A stretch of 64,000 bases of DNA from Syngnathus acus. Taxonomy: Eukaryota > Chordata > Actinopteri > Syngnathiformes > Syngnathidae. The notes under the pieces are model-generated. The model saw only the letters and a program-made list of their open reading frames with translations. It did not search any database and was not told where the DNA came from. The DNA lies in contig NC_051096.1 of NCBI RefSeq assembly GCF_901709675.1, positions 3,067,001-3,131,000 on the forward strand, in the 5' to 3' direction. Positions 24,301 to 36,802 of this stretch are shown here, in pieces (within the stretch, counting starts at the first letter, position 1; each line of letters begins with the position of its first letter). The position numbers and the translations under genes were made by a program.

Positions 24301-27300
24301 ATGTGAATTTATAGCACGACATCAAAAATATAAATATCATAACGTATTTCTTTCATTTTGTAGATAGCACCTTGCATCGCCGGCGTGCTGGATTTGGGGA
24401 GCGTGGAAACCTTGCCAGTGTTCCAAGCCGCCCAGCGGGGTCTGATTGATCAGGACACAGCTCGCTTTCTCTTGGAGGCCCAGGTCGTCACCACAGGGGG
24501 GCTCATCTCATCTGATGGTCTCCTCGTCCTCTCACTGGACGCGAGTCTCAGCGAGGGTTTGATTGACGCTCACGCTAGGGAGTCCCTCTCAAAGTTGGAG
24601 AGCGCTCAGCTTCTGGTGGAATCCGCGACCGGTGGGCAACAACTGAGTGTGCGTGCGTTCGCTTCAGCTGTAGAGTCTGGGCTCATTTGTGAGGAGGTGG
24701 GACTTGGTATTCTGGAAATTCTCATGAGCGAAGAAGACTTGACGCTCTTGACGTCCAGGAGCCTTCAGGCCAAGCTTGAGTCCAGGCTCCAACGCAGAGA
24801 GCTGATCGATCCAAACACAGCTGAGAAAGTCAGCCTGAGTGAGCTGCTTCGGCGCTGCGTCCCGAACGACGACGACTCGGGTCTTCTACTTCCCGTCAAA
24901 CAGCAACCCGGAGGAAGCGTCTGCCTTCGCTCCGGGAGAAAAGTTGGCATCTTCCGCGCCATTGAGGAAGGCCTGATTGACCGGCAAGTGGCCAAGCGAC
25001 TCCTGGAAGCTCAGCTGTATGCCGGTGGGATCGTGGACCCCCGATCTGGACACCGGCTGACGGTTCACGAGGCTATTAGTCATGGACTGGTAGACCAGGA
25101 CTTGGCTTGCTCCTTGTTGGTGCGACAGCTCCAAAACGGCGGCATTCTCGATCCCGTGACTCGAGAACGTTTAGATTTGGAGGGCGCTATCCATCTGGAC
25201 CTCCTTTCTGCTCGTATGGCTCTGTCGGTCCTTGAATCCCTCCAGACGTTTATGGGGATGATGTGGCCCGGATCTGGTGAAGTCCTGTCCATCGCGGAGG
25301 CTCTTGAGCAAGGAGTCATCTCCGGGGAGCTGGCACGGAACATCCTAAAGCAGCGTAACGCCGTCGGAGCGTTGTACAACCCGGAAACTCTCCAGTTGCT
25401 GCCCTTTGAGGAAGTTCTGGAGCCCAGTGCCGTCCGTGTTCTCAAAGACATCCATTTGCCAGATGTTCTCCCCAACATGAATCGTCCGAGTTTGGGTTCT
25501 TCAAGCTCCTCTGCTGAGCCGATGGATGCAGCGGATGCTCGCCAGCAAGCCGAACACAAGCTGCTCTTCCATCTCACGACTCACAGCTACGTAAACGCAC
25601 ACTCAGGGGAACGCATTGTGATCTTTGACCCCGAGTTGCCGGAGGTCGTGAACGCGATTCAGCCAGAGCGGCGGATTCTGAAAGGCACTTCAGTTGATCC
25701 AGCAACTGATCTGCGAGCGATCAATCTCAATGACGCGGTTGCTTTGCTTTCTCGTGACCTGGCTTCAGAAAACCAGAAGGTGACTCCTTTGAAGATCAAA
25801 ATGGATGATGATATCTCACCTAACATCACCTCATCGGAGAGCTCGCTTGGTCCTGAAGTGGACAAGCCTCCAGAGCCGGATCTCTCCATGGACCTTTTGA
25901 GTCACTTTGCTGCAAATGTTGAGAAGAGAATCCAGCAAGCCATAGAGGACGCCATACCACAGATCACAACTCTTGAGAAGATTCTCAAAGCAAAAACTGA
26001 AGATGAATTAGAGATGACCGTCCTGGATGGTCCACCAATTGATTGCAGAACTGAACACGCAAGCGACAAAGAGAAAGAACCTGTCAAGGGGAACGACGCA
26101 GAATGGGAGAAGACTTTGAGCTTTGAAAAAGAGGCTTCTGTTGCCATGGAGAAGCAAGAACCACTTTTGGAGGCTAAAGAAAGTAAAAGCAGGAAAAAGA
26201 AGAGGAGTAAAAAGAAGGCAAGAATAACAGAGGAAGAACCGAAAACACAGCAACCGGAAATCAAGATTCCGTTGGAAACGTCTCAGCTGGAGAAAGCTTC
26301 GTTTAGTGAGGACAACGCTGAGTCACAGACACAAGCAGAGGCCCAACCTCAACCACCTCAAAATGAAGAAACCAGGCATGTGAAAGGAGCAACTGACAAG
26401 ACGGTGCAGCCGAGAAGAGACTTGGAGGTGTTAGAGGACAACAAAGTTGTTGAGGAAGTCGAGAAAAGCGAGACCACAGACATGACACGAAAGAGTGAGG
26501 AGAAGTACAAAGTTGGAGATTGTTGTGAAAAGGTTGCAAGACAAGAGGCACAATGTGAGGCCCTGTGCACACGAGCAGAACAAGAGAAGAAAGAGGAACA
26601 ACCAGTTGAAGCTACCAAAGGTTTGAACGTTAAGTGTCCAGAAACTGCAACGCTCCCGTCAGAAGACGTTTGTGCTGATTCCGGATCAGCAGCACTTCCT
26701 GAGCCACTTCCAGTTTTTGCTAGTCAAGGAGCAGAAGATGAGATGTCAAGTGAAGATGAGGTGACCTCCACTTCTGGCAAGGTACGTAACCGCAAACGAT
26801 ACATCTCGTCAATTCTTCTCAATGGGTCACCGCCATTTTTGTTGTATTCCCAAAAGGCGTCGTCGCTCGTGCGTCAGGAGTGCTTGGAGCATGACCAGAG
26901 GATGGTGGCGCTTGTCTCCATGGTCAGACACGTGGAGGTCCGACTCAAACAGCAGCAGCAGCAATCGGTGGGACGCAGCCTCGGCGCCTTAGATGACATC
27001 ATCAGGCAGGCGCAGGTGATGACATCACGAGAGTCAAATCCTCCCATGATGTTAGCTTCGCACTCACAAGATCATTTGTTGACTCATCAGGATCTGGACG
27101 TGGAGCTACGAGACCTGGAGCCTGAAGTTAGCGTAGAAGCCAAGGCTGCTCAGAAGCTCTTGATGCTTCACCGCAGAGATGTTCCTCCGCAGCTCCTCAC
27201 GGCTCTGGAGAAAGACCAGCAGAGCTTGACGCGAACGTACCAGACGGCCAGAACACTTTGTGAGGACGTCCTGCAAAACCTGCAAAACCACCGAGATTCA

Positions 27301-30300
27301 TACAAGGTTGGACACAAAAAAAATGCGTTGAGCTCAAAATGGGAACTGATGACGTCATGTTTATCAGGAGGCCGTCGAAGCTGAGCTGAAGTCGCTTGGG
27401 GGCAGAGTGGAGGCTCTGATGTCCTGGTTGAGAGAAACAGAGGAGCTTGTCAATGACGAGACGGACCAAGATGGCCAACAATTGCGTCCTTCCGAGGCAA
27501 GTTCACTGAGTAAGCATCTTTTTTTTATGGGACGGCGGTATCAAAGTTCTCTTTGGCGTCTCGTCTTCAAGGAGCATCAGTCCGGCCTGACGTCTCGCTC
27601 CGGCGACGTAGCCCAAGTGGCCTTGGATATCCAACTTTTTGTCTCAGAGCGGGCACAGGACCTGCCGCCCCGGCAGAGCAGGCGCCTTCTGGGGCAGCTA
27701 CAGCAGCTGCAGGGGGCCTTCCACAGCGCGGCGGGCCAAACTCGGGCTCGGGTCGCCGCTCAGCGCCAACGTGACAAGGAGGAGGAGTGGCGGCGCCAGC
27801 AGAACCGTAGAGCTGACCTTGAGGAGAAACCAAAGGAGACAGAGGTTTGGAAAACGAGCAATGAGTCCAGTTGGTTTGTGTTTTTTTTTTTGTTTTTTTT
27901 ACTAACTCAGCAAAGTAACTCGCACTGCATGTGTTTTCCTCCCCCCGGCGTGCCACACGCGTGTTTTTAACATGTTTGCCTTGCTCTTGCAGATGACCAC
28001 CAACAGGAGCCGCTCACTCTTCCTTATTGATATGCGATGCGGGGAAACTTGCAATAATAAAAAGATTTTTTCCCTTTGTGTGATTTTCTTTGTGTCGTTG
28101 AGGGCGTGTATCTGGACACAATATGCTCCTAAATTGACACGAAGTTAAGATTCTTTATTTATTTGCCTCTTATTGATGTTTGTCTGTGTGTGGGGGTCCT
28201 CCATCTGCTCAGGTGGTCCAGCAACAGAAAGTGGAATGTTCTCACAAACTGGAAGATCTCAGTGCCTGGTTGGCAGGAGCCGCCGCCGCTCTGGCCAATC
28301 AGAAAGCAGAACCGACCGTGGAATCGGACGACATGAACGTCTTGCAGGACAAGCAGGAGAAGTTAAAGGTGCCAAATATCAAGTAGATCTTCTTCCACTC
28401 TTGGACCGAAATTCGTTTTTTTTTTTTACCATGGGTGTCTCTTTTCAGGAAGTACAGAAGGACCTCCGGAGCCGTGCGGAAGACGTGGCCGAGGCCATCC
28501 GCTCGGCGGAGGACTTGCTGGCCGAGCGACGGGAAAGCTTAAGTGCAGAAGAGCGAGAGGGCCTGCAGGTGGCGCTAGCGCAGATGAAAGAGCAGTATGC
28601 CGCCCTGACGGAAGCGGCCAAAGCGTCCGTGACGGAGGTGGACGCTTCCGTCAGCGCCATGTTGCAGCACAACACGCAGAAGGTGAGAATGTCTCTAAAT
28701 ATTTTTGATCAATATCTTTTGCAGCTTTATTTATTTATTCCTGATTTAATTTTTAGGCAAAAGCTTTTGAGGAGCTTCAGCAGACCCAGGACCAGATAGA
28801 CTCGCTGCTGAAGGACTTGTCAGCCGCTCATGTATCAGCAGCTCACGACGTCACCGACCTGCCCTCCTCGCAGCCCGACGATGCCGTCACATGCCACACG
28901 GGGGCGCTGCAGGTCTGTATGCTAATAAACGCTCCTCACCAAAATGTCTGGTGCCTTTCTGTGACTCTTCCAGTCTCAGTTTTTTAACGTGCCGATGACA
29001 TGCTGTTGGCTCTTCTGTGACGCAGGCCGAGCTTCAGAGGCTGCAGGCTCAGCAGGCCCAGCTCCTCCAAATCAGCCAGTCAGCTCGCACGTTGCTGGAA
29101 CAACCCGACTCCACAGTTCCTCCTGAGGAGAAGCGACGACTGCGAGCCACGCTGGACCGGCTGCAGGCCGAACACCAACAGAAGCTTCACGGCTGCCAGG
29201 TAGACTTTGAAAATGCTCCACGGAAACAACGAGCTCTACTAAACTTTCGGTCTGGCCGCTTTCAGGAGCGACTGAGGAAATCTGAGGCGCTGAAGGACGA
29301 GCTGGCAAAGTATCTCCAGGAACACGGCGATCTGAGCGCCTGGCTGGAGCAGAGCGAACAGGAGCTGAAATGTTTGGGGGAAGGCGAAACGGACGCTCAA
29401 GAACTGAAGAACCGGCTGGAGGAACACAGAAAGGTAGTGAAGCCTTGTCCATGACTCGTATTGCTTAGCAACTCAACTCATGTTTTCATGGTGTTCCACA
29501 GCTGGCCGAGGACGTCATCTGCCACAAGGCCGACCTGCGCTTCGTCTCCATCTCGGGTCAGAAGGTCCTGGACTCCTGTCAGGGCGTTCTCGAGCAGCAA
29601 GAGGGCGCCGGCGATGCTGCCGCTCTGGAAGCCACCAAGCAGCTGGTGACCGACAAGCTGCAAGACGCTAACCACCGATATACCTCACTCCACGCCAAGG
29701 TGAGCACTTTATGGAGAAGATGGTGGTGCAAAGATGTTGACAAACACTTTGTCGCAGTCGTCAGAGTTGGGCGGCCGCCTGTCGGGCCTGCTGGAGCGCT
29801 ACCAGCAGTACCAGGACGAGGTGGTCTCGCTCCACTCGTGGCTCAGCGCCCAGGAACAGAACCAAAGCATCGCCAAGTCCGGCGGGGACACCGACCCCCA
29901 TGACCTGCAGGACACGCTGCGGCAAGTCCAGGTAAAGCCTCCCAAAATAGTTTTTCCATGCGAGACAATGGCGAGCATTTTCTTCTGCGTCCATTTCAGC
30001 TGCTACAGGACGAGCTGGCCGAGCGTTCGGTCCAATTGGAAAAGGTGAAGCGAGCCGGAAGAATTCTGGTCAGCGCCGACGAGTCTCCCTCCCTGAAGGC
30101 CGTGGACATCCTGTGCGCCGCAGGTACGGCGCACCGCCCCCAATAGAACCTCGGCTTCCATTCAGTCTTCTCTCGTTTTTCTCCTTCAGACGGTTTAGAG
30201 AAGAGGTTCTCGTCTTTGTCGGCGTCCGTATCGGAACGGGCCGAGCAGCTCCAAACGGCCGTGGCCCAGTCTGTGAGCGTGCAGGAGGGCTTGAAGGCTC

Positions 30301-33300
30301 TGCTGGCCTGGCTCGACACGCTAGATTTGGACCCCGCGCCTGTGGAGCCCACGGCGCAGGCGCTCCAAGATGCCCTCACTCAGAACCAGGTAGGACAACT
30401 TGGCAAGTCAGAAGAACATCTGAGGTTGAGGACCAACATTTTTCAAACCAATTTATCCCTCCCCAGAAACTTCGCCAGGAGCTGCTCTCACGGCAAGGCA
30501 GCGTGGAGGCCACACGGGACTCGGTCTCCAAGCTGCTCCAGAGCCCCGACGCCTCTACGGCATCGGGCCTGCAGGGAGCGCTGGACGAGCTGACGCGAAG
30601 GTTCGCCGCCGCTCAGGTCAGCCAAGCCGAGCGGGAGGCGGAGCTTAAACGCTTGCTGCCCCGACTGGAGAGCTACGAGCGACTGGCGGCCGACCTGCGG
30701 GTCTTCATCCAGAGTCGCGCCAAGTCTCTGAGCCCGGCGGGGCAACCCGATCGAAGCGTGGACGACTACAGGCAGACGGTGGAGGTCAGCACAGTCATAC
30801 TTTCTGCAGATGTGAATGTTTGTAAACGAAAAACAGCGACCCCTCCCACATGCTATAAACACGTTCAAAGATGCATTCATCAGCCAGCCCAAGTTTCAAC
30901 ATGCTTTGCTGGTCTTTCGGACAGGAAGTGAAGTCAGAGCTGCAACAGGAAGCTCCTCAGCTCAAGTCCTTCTGCGACTTGGCAGAAGAAGTCAGCACGT
31001 CACAAGTTGTGGGTCGCACGCAAAGCCTGCTGGGACACGTCAAAGGCGTGTCGGACGACTTCAAGCAACTGGAGGACGACGTCAACCAAAGGTAAGGAAA
31101 GACAGCAAATGTGTTCTTGGAGCCTCGTATTTATCGTGAAAAGCTGAAATGGTGACAAACATCTAACTGTGTCCATAGAATGGCGGCCATTTTGGCTTGT
31201 GAGCAGCAGCTGCTCCACTTTCGCGGGCTCTCCGGCTCCGTCCTCCGGTGGCTGCAGGCGGCGCAGGAGCAGCTGCCCGCCAAGGAAGTCGCCTTGGACA
31301 CGGAGGCGCTGCAGAGGCGAGTGCAGCAGCTGCAGGTGGGTCCGTCCGCCAACACGCCACACGCCTGCGTGTGCCGCCTTCGGGGACCCGTCTTTAATCC
31401 CAACATGATGATGCCTTCAGGAGCTGTTGAAGGAGTGGGAGTCGCAGGCGTCCAGGGTGCAGGAGTTGAACAAGAGCGGCTCCGAGCTGGAGGCGCAAGT
31501 CATCGACATCACGACACCGCAGAGTAAAGCAGGTAAGAGACGCTCTTCCATTCTCCTGAATGAGAACATCCATTTACAATGTTTTTCATTCGTTTTTTGT
31601 GTGTGTGTGTGTGTCACAGGTGCTCCCCAAATCAACGGCTCTGCTCCCGGCAGCGTCAACGGCATTCATACTTGCAAAGGTTCGAATGCCAAATGCATCC
31701 GCTTGCATGTTGCAGCGCTTCTCATCCTCATGTTTCTCGTCCCGTGTCCCCTCAGACCTGACGGAGATCCAAGTGGCCGTGTCTGACGTCAACGCCCGAC
31801 ACGAGGCCCTGGGCGCGGACCTGACGGAACGCCTGGGCCGCCAGCGGGCCTCGCTGGAACAGAGGCAGCAGGCTAGGCAAGGCGCAGAGGAACTGCAGAG
31901 CTGGCTGAAGGACAAAGAGAAGAACCTCGCGCAGGGACACGCTGCCTCACCATCCAAGCCAGAAGTGGTGCGCGCCCAGGCCCAGGAGAACAAGGTCAGT
32001 TGTGATTTTTATGATTGTGCTGCAGCGGTATGTTTATGCCGGAGAAGCACAACCGAATACTAATCTTAGATGACCGAACATCTAATGACGGCCAGGCGCT
32101 GCTGTCGGAGTTGGCCGAGCACTCGGCCAGGGTGGAGGAGCTCAAGGGAACCTTGAGGAAGCTCATCGCCGACAACCCCGACTCCCCCGAGGCCGACGCG
32201 TGGCGGCAACAGCTGCAGGAGATTGGTATGTGCTACCGACTACTCACGGAAACCCCCATTTTACATCACCACACACTCGTCACAAATGACGTTTTCATCA
32301 GAAGAGCAAGAAACCATTCCGGACACTCTTAAGTCATCTCTGCCATTCCCTCAGACTCCCGTTGGCTCGCGGCCAATCAGACGGCATCGCAGCGTCAGGC
32401 GGAGCTGGAGGCGTGCGCCGACCGGCTGGGCAGCTTTACCGCGGCTGCATCTCAACTGGGCCCGTGGCTGCGTGAGAAGGAGCTCATGATGAGCGTGCTC
32501 GGACCTCTCAGCATCGACCCCAACATGCTCAACACCCAGAAGCAACAAGTGCAGGTTTGTGTGCACACAAAAGTTCAACACAACTGAATTGGAGATTGAC
32601 AAACGGCACCTTGTTCTAGTTCATGCTGCGGGAGTTTGAGACTCGTCGCCCACAGTTCGAGCAGCTCACCCAGTCGGCCGAGGGCATCCTCTCGCAGACG
32701 CAGGACCCCAAAGAGCAGGAGGAGGTCCGGGCCGAGCTGGACTCGGTCTCCCGGCAGTGGCGCGACCTGACGGGCAAACTGGACCAACGCTCGGAGCATA
32801 TCGACCAGGCGCAGGGCACCAGCGAGCGCTACCAGGCGTTGTTGCGCGAGCTCTCCGCCAGCGCGGCGGCGCTCGCCGAGCGTCTGGACGGCCAGGCGGA
32901 GCTGAGCGCTCGGCCCGAGGCGCTCAGGCAGCGCCTGCAGGAAACGGGCGAGATCCGCTCGGAACTGGAGAGGCGACGCGGCGAGCTGGCCGAGGCCGAG
33001 CGGCTGTGCCAAGAGCTGAGCGCCATCGTGGCCGAACCTTACTTGAAGGACGAGCTGAAGAAGAGGCTGGAGAGCGTCAGCGGCCCGCTCAAGAGCTTGG
33101 AGGAACGCGCAGGTGCACAAAATGCCATTTCTGAAATTAATCAAATTAATCTTTGATAGCTGTAGCACTATTGATTTAACTTTTCTTTGTCTTCTCCCTA
33201 GCGGACGGTCTGTCTCAGCTGCAGGCCGCTCTATCATCTACGCAGCAGTTCCAGCAAATGTTCGCGGACGTGCGCTCGTGGCTGGACGAGCAGGTGGAGC

Positions 33301-36300
33301 TCCGGGACTCGTCGCTGGACGCGCTGCCCTGCCATCCCGAGGCGGTCCGCTCGCTGCTGTCCACCGCCGCCGACCTCCAGCGCTCCATCGCCGCCCAACG
33401 GGGCCCCTACGAGCTGATCCAGGCCGAGGGCGTGTCGCTGCTGGCCGCCCTGCCCGCCGGCGGCGACGAGCGCGCCGCCCTTCAGTCCCGCCTGACACAC
33501 CTCCGGCAGGACTGGGAGGACGTCAACGGGCGGCTGGCGGAGCGGGAAAACCGACTGAAAAGTACCCTGAGCAAGGCGGAAAGCTACCAACGGCACAAGA
33601 CCGAGTTGGCTCCCTGGCTGGAAGAATGCGAGGAGAAAGAGGCGGAGATCCAGCCGTCGCTCGACACGGCGGGCTTGGATGACGCCCTGCAGAAAGCCAG
33701 GGGGCTCGCACTAGACCTAGAGAGACGACAACCCCAACTGGAGGCCTTCAACGCCGCCGCCGATCAGCTGCTGGAGCAGTGTTGTGTCGGAGACGACGAG
33801 GTACGACGTTCCGCATCAGCTCAATTTTTGAATACCTTTCGGCATTGCACAAGCTACCTCGTACCTAGCGTGCCTTCCACACGTTCTCTTCAGGTCCGAG
33901 ACGAGAAGGCGCAGTTGAACCGGCGTCTGGACGCCCTTAGCGAGCGTCTCCTCGGTCGCACGTCGCAGCTCGAGGAACTCTCGGGCCGCCTCAAGGAGTT
34001 CGAGGAAGGTCGGCAAGCGGTGGAGAGACGCCTGGAGGCCGCCAAACACCAAATCGAAGTTCAGGAGGCGCTAGGACCTCAGGTACCAGTGACGACAACA
34101 ATATAATGCTCATTTTTAATGCCTGCTCTAAACGTCCTGATGTCTTTGTTTCAGGCTTGTAGCGCAAAGAGTTTGGAAAGGCTGAGGAGCCAGCAGGAGA
34201 ACCTTACATGCCTGCAGCCTCAGGTGGTCTACCTGCGCGACCTGGCTCAGGGGCTGGTGCAGGACGCCCCCCAGAGGCCGGAAGGCGGCGCTGAGGGCAC
34301 CCAGAGGCTGCAAGAGCAGGCCAAACACACCCAGAGCGAGTTTGACGACGTCAGCAGCAAGGTGAGAGAAAAAAAAAAAGACTTGATTGCACCGTTGTCC
34401 AAACAAGAGGCCCGGCAAATGTAAACATTGCAGCAGAATGAGTGATGCTGCACAGATGAGCAAAATATTTTGCGTGTGCGTGCGCATTAATCACGCCGAA
34501 AGAAAGCAGAGCTACTGAAGCCGTTTGGCTTTTTGACTTCCTACGCCCGTATATGGTCATTGTGGACTTTGGAGCGTGTGAAATGTAAACCGGCGCTCGG
34601 CAGCGGCCGCCCTGCCCTATTTACATCCCAACGGTCACTTTATTAGGCACACCTGCGCTGCTCAGGTTTGATGCAAATCTTCTGTATTGGTGAATACAGC
34701 GCCGTTTCTTGCCATCCATTTTGGGGTGTGTCACATATGCAAAAGACACTCAATATTCTCGTGTTAAATGCATTTTAGTTGAAAAGTTCTACATATTTTT
34801 ATGCATGTGCCAAATTCTCCAACTTGATTTTCCGCTCTTCTCGCTCAATCAGCTGGAGCAGTGTTGCTCGGCGCTGGAGTCGCGTCTCCACGGCGTGGGC
34901 GAGGTCCAGGCGCACGTGCGCGACGTCTTCTCGCGCCTGGCCGACCTGGACGACGAGCTGGACTCGCTGGGCCCCGTCGGCCGCGACGCCGACTCGCTGG
35001 CCTCGCAGGCGGACACGCTGGCCGGCTTCCTGTCCCGTCTGGCCGGCCTGCGCGGCGAGCTGGAGACGCACGCCGCCGAGTGCACGGCCATGCTGCGCCG
35101 CGAGGGTTCCTCGCCCGACCTGCTGGCCCTCAGGCGCGAGACCGAGGCGCTCGGGCGCCAGGCCGGCAAGGTGAGAGCGAGACGGCCCGGCTGTGGCATT
35201 TTGTATGATAATAATTCTGACGTGGGTTGCAGCTGGGCGAGCGCGGACAAGCGCGTCTGGTGCAGATCCAGGACGCCTCCGAGCGGGTGGGCGACTTCTA
35301 CCGGCTGGTGGGCGAGCTACAAGGCCTGCTAGGGGCCGCCGAGCAGGGTCTGAACGCGCAGGCCGCCGTGGGGTCCGAGGTGGACGTCATCAAGCAGCAG
35401 CTCGGCGACTTTAAGGTCAGACCTGCTTCCTTTCTCTTTGTTGCTGCGTTGTGATTGGAGCGTTTCAATCTTGACCATCTTGTGTCCTTCTGCTGCTCTT
35501 GAAAATGTGTCGCTGACCACAGGAATGCACTTTGCTTTTATTTTTTATGACTTTTTTTCTTTCGGTCGCCACGCCATCGCTAAAGAGCACATTTTATGGC
35601 TGTGATGTCACTTCCTGTGAGGTCCCAGGAGACATGATGAGGGGGTGCGTGTGTCATTTTCCAAAGTGATGGATGGCTCATGCGATAGGCCGCTTGAAAC
35701 ATTCCGGTGTGCTTTTCTTTCTCCCGGCCGGTGAAGAAAAAGAAAGAAAGCGCCTCCGCCGCTGCGAGCGCGCGTAGGAGGACGGAATAGCGCAGCGCCG
35801 TCCTCGGTTTTCACAATCCCACGTTTTCTCCTCATTCTGCCGCTTTGTTACACTCCCACCATGGTCACGCGCAAGATGGTTGGCATTGAGCTCAGTCAGC
35901 CGAACTTTTGTGAGTCACCAAACGGCCGCTTGAAACCAAAATGGCAGACTTTCTGTGTTTTGGTGGGTCTACTCGTGATAGATTTGGAATTTAACATGGA
36001 TAGGCTGTGTCCTACTGGGGAGGGGGGGGGCGGGTCATGGGAGGGGGGTCATTTAGTCAAGTATATTGAGTTAAGAATAGCAGCCAAGAGATCTTAGTCT
36101 CCTGCCAATAAGTGTGCTCAAACTTTTAAGAGTGCAATTAAAACTTGCTGGTGGGAAGAAGTGACCCCCCCCACCCCTCCATTGTCACTCCTCATGTGCA
36201 TGTAAGCGATCCCCCTCCACCCCAAAATCTGTCTGGCCTCCCCTCCCCCGACGACCCTTTCCCAATCCACAGCCATGATGTCATACTGCCTGCCTCAAAG

Positions 36301-36541
36301 AATGGGTGGGGCGCAAAGAAAGGGGAGAGGGGGGTCACGGTGGCGGTGAGGTGCGCCTGTTTCCCACCAGACTTTAATTTAAACATGGCCGCCGGATGCT
36401 TCTGATTCCTTGGCGTCTTTTTCCGGACGGCGCAGGAATCTCAGCTGTCCACGCATTTACAACATATTAGGGTGCGGCATCAGAACTGATGTGCAGCTGA
36501 CAGCCTGACACAGTTACACACAAATGCAGAAGAGAAAGTGT

Positions 36542-36585
<44 letters not shown>

Positions 36586-36720
36586 GATGACCGCACATCT
36601 TTTTCCCACCCTCACCTCCTTTTCACATCGTTGGCTTCCCCCTGCTAACGTTACTCCATCTTTTCATCCGACACCTTGTTGGCGTCTCCACGGACAACCG
36701 CTTAGCCAATGAGTCATTGT

Positions 36721-36802
<82 letters not shown>

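Noticed and set aside
27993-28149. Terminal exon starting at the good acceptor at 27993
   Set aside because: In the only frame reachable from 27844 the stop (28147) lies beyond the AATAAA at 28056, so a transcript cleaved there would have no stop. Kept only as a minor alternative to the read-through end.
35861-35909. Short frame [16 protein letters not shown] ending at a GTGAGT donor, as another alternative first exon
   Set aside because: The donor leaves phase 1, whereas the next common exon (44581) needs phase 0, so it cannot join in frame.
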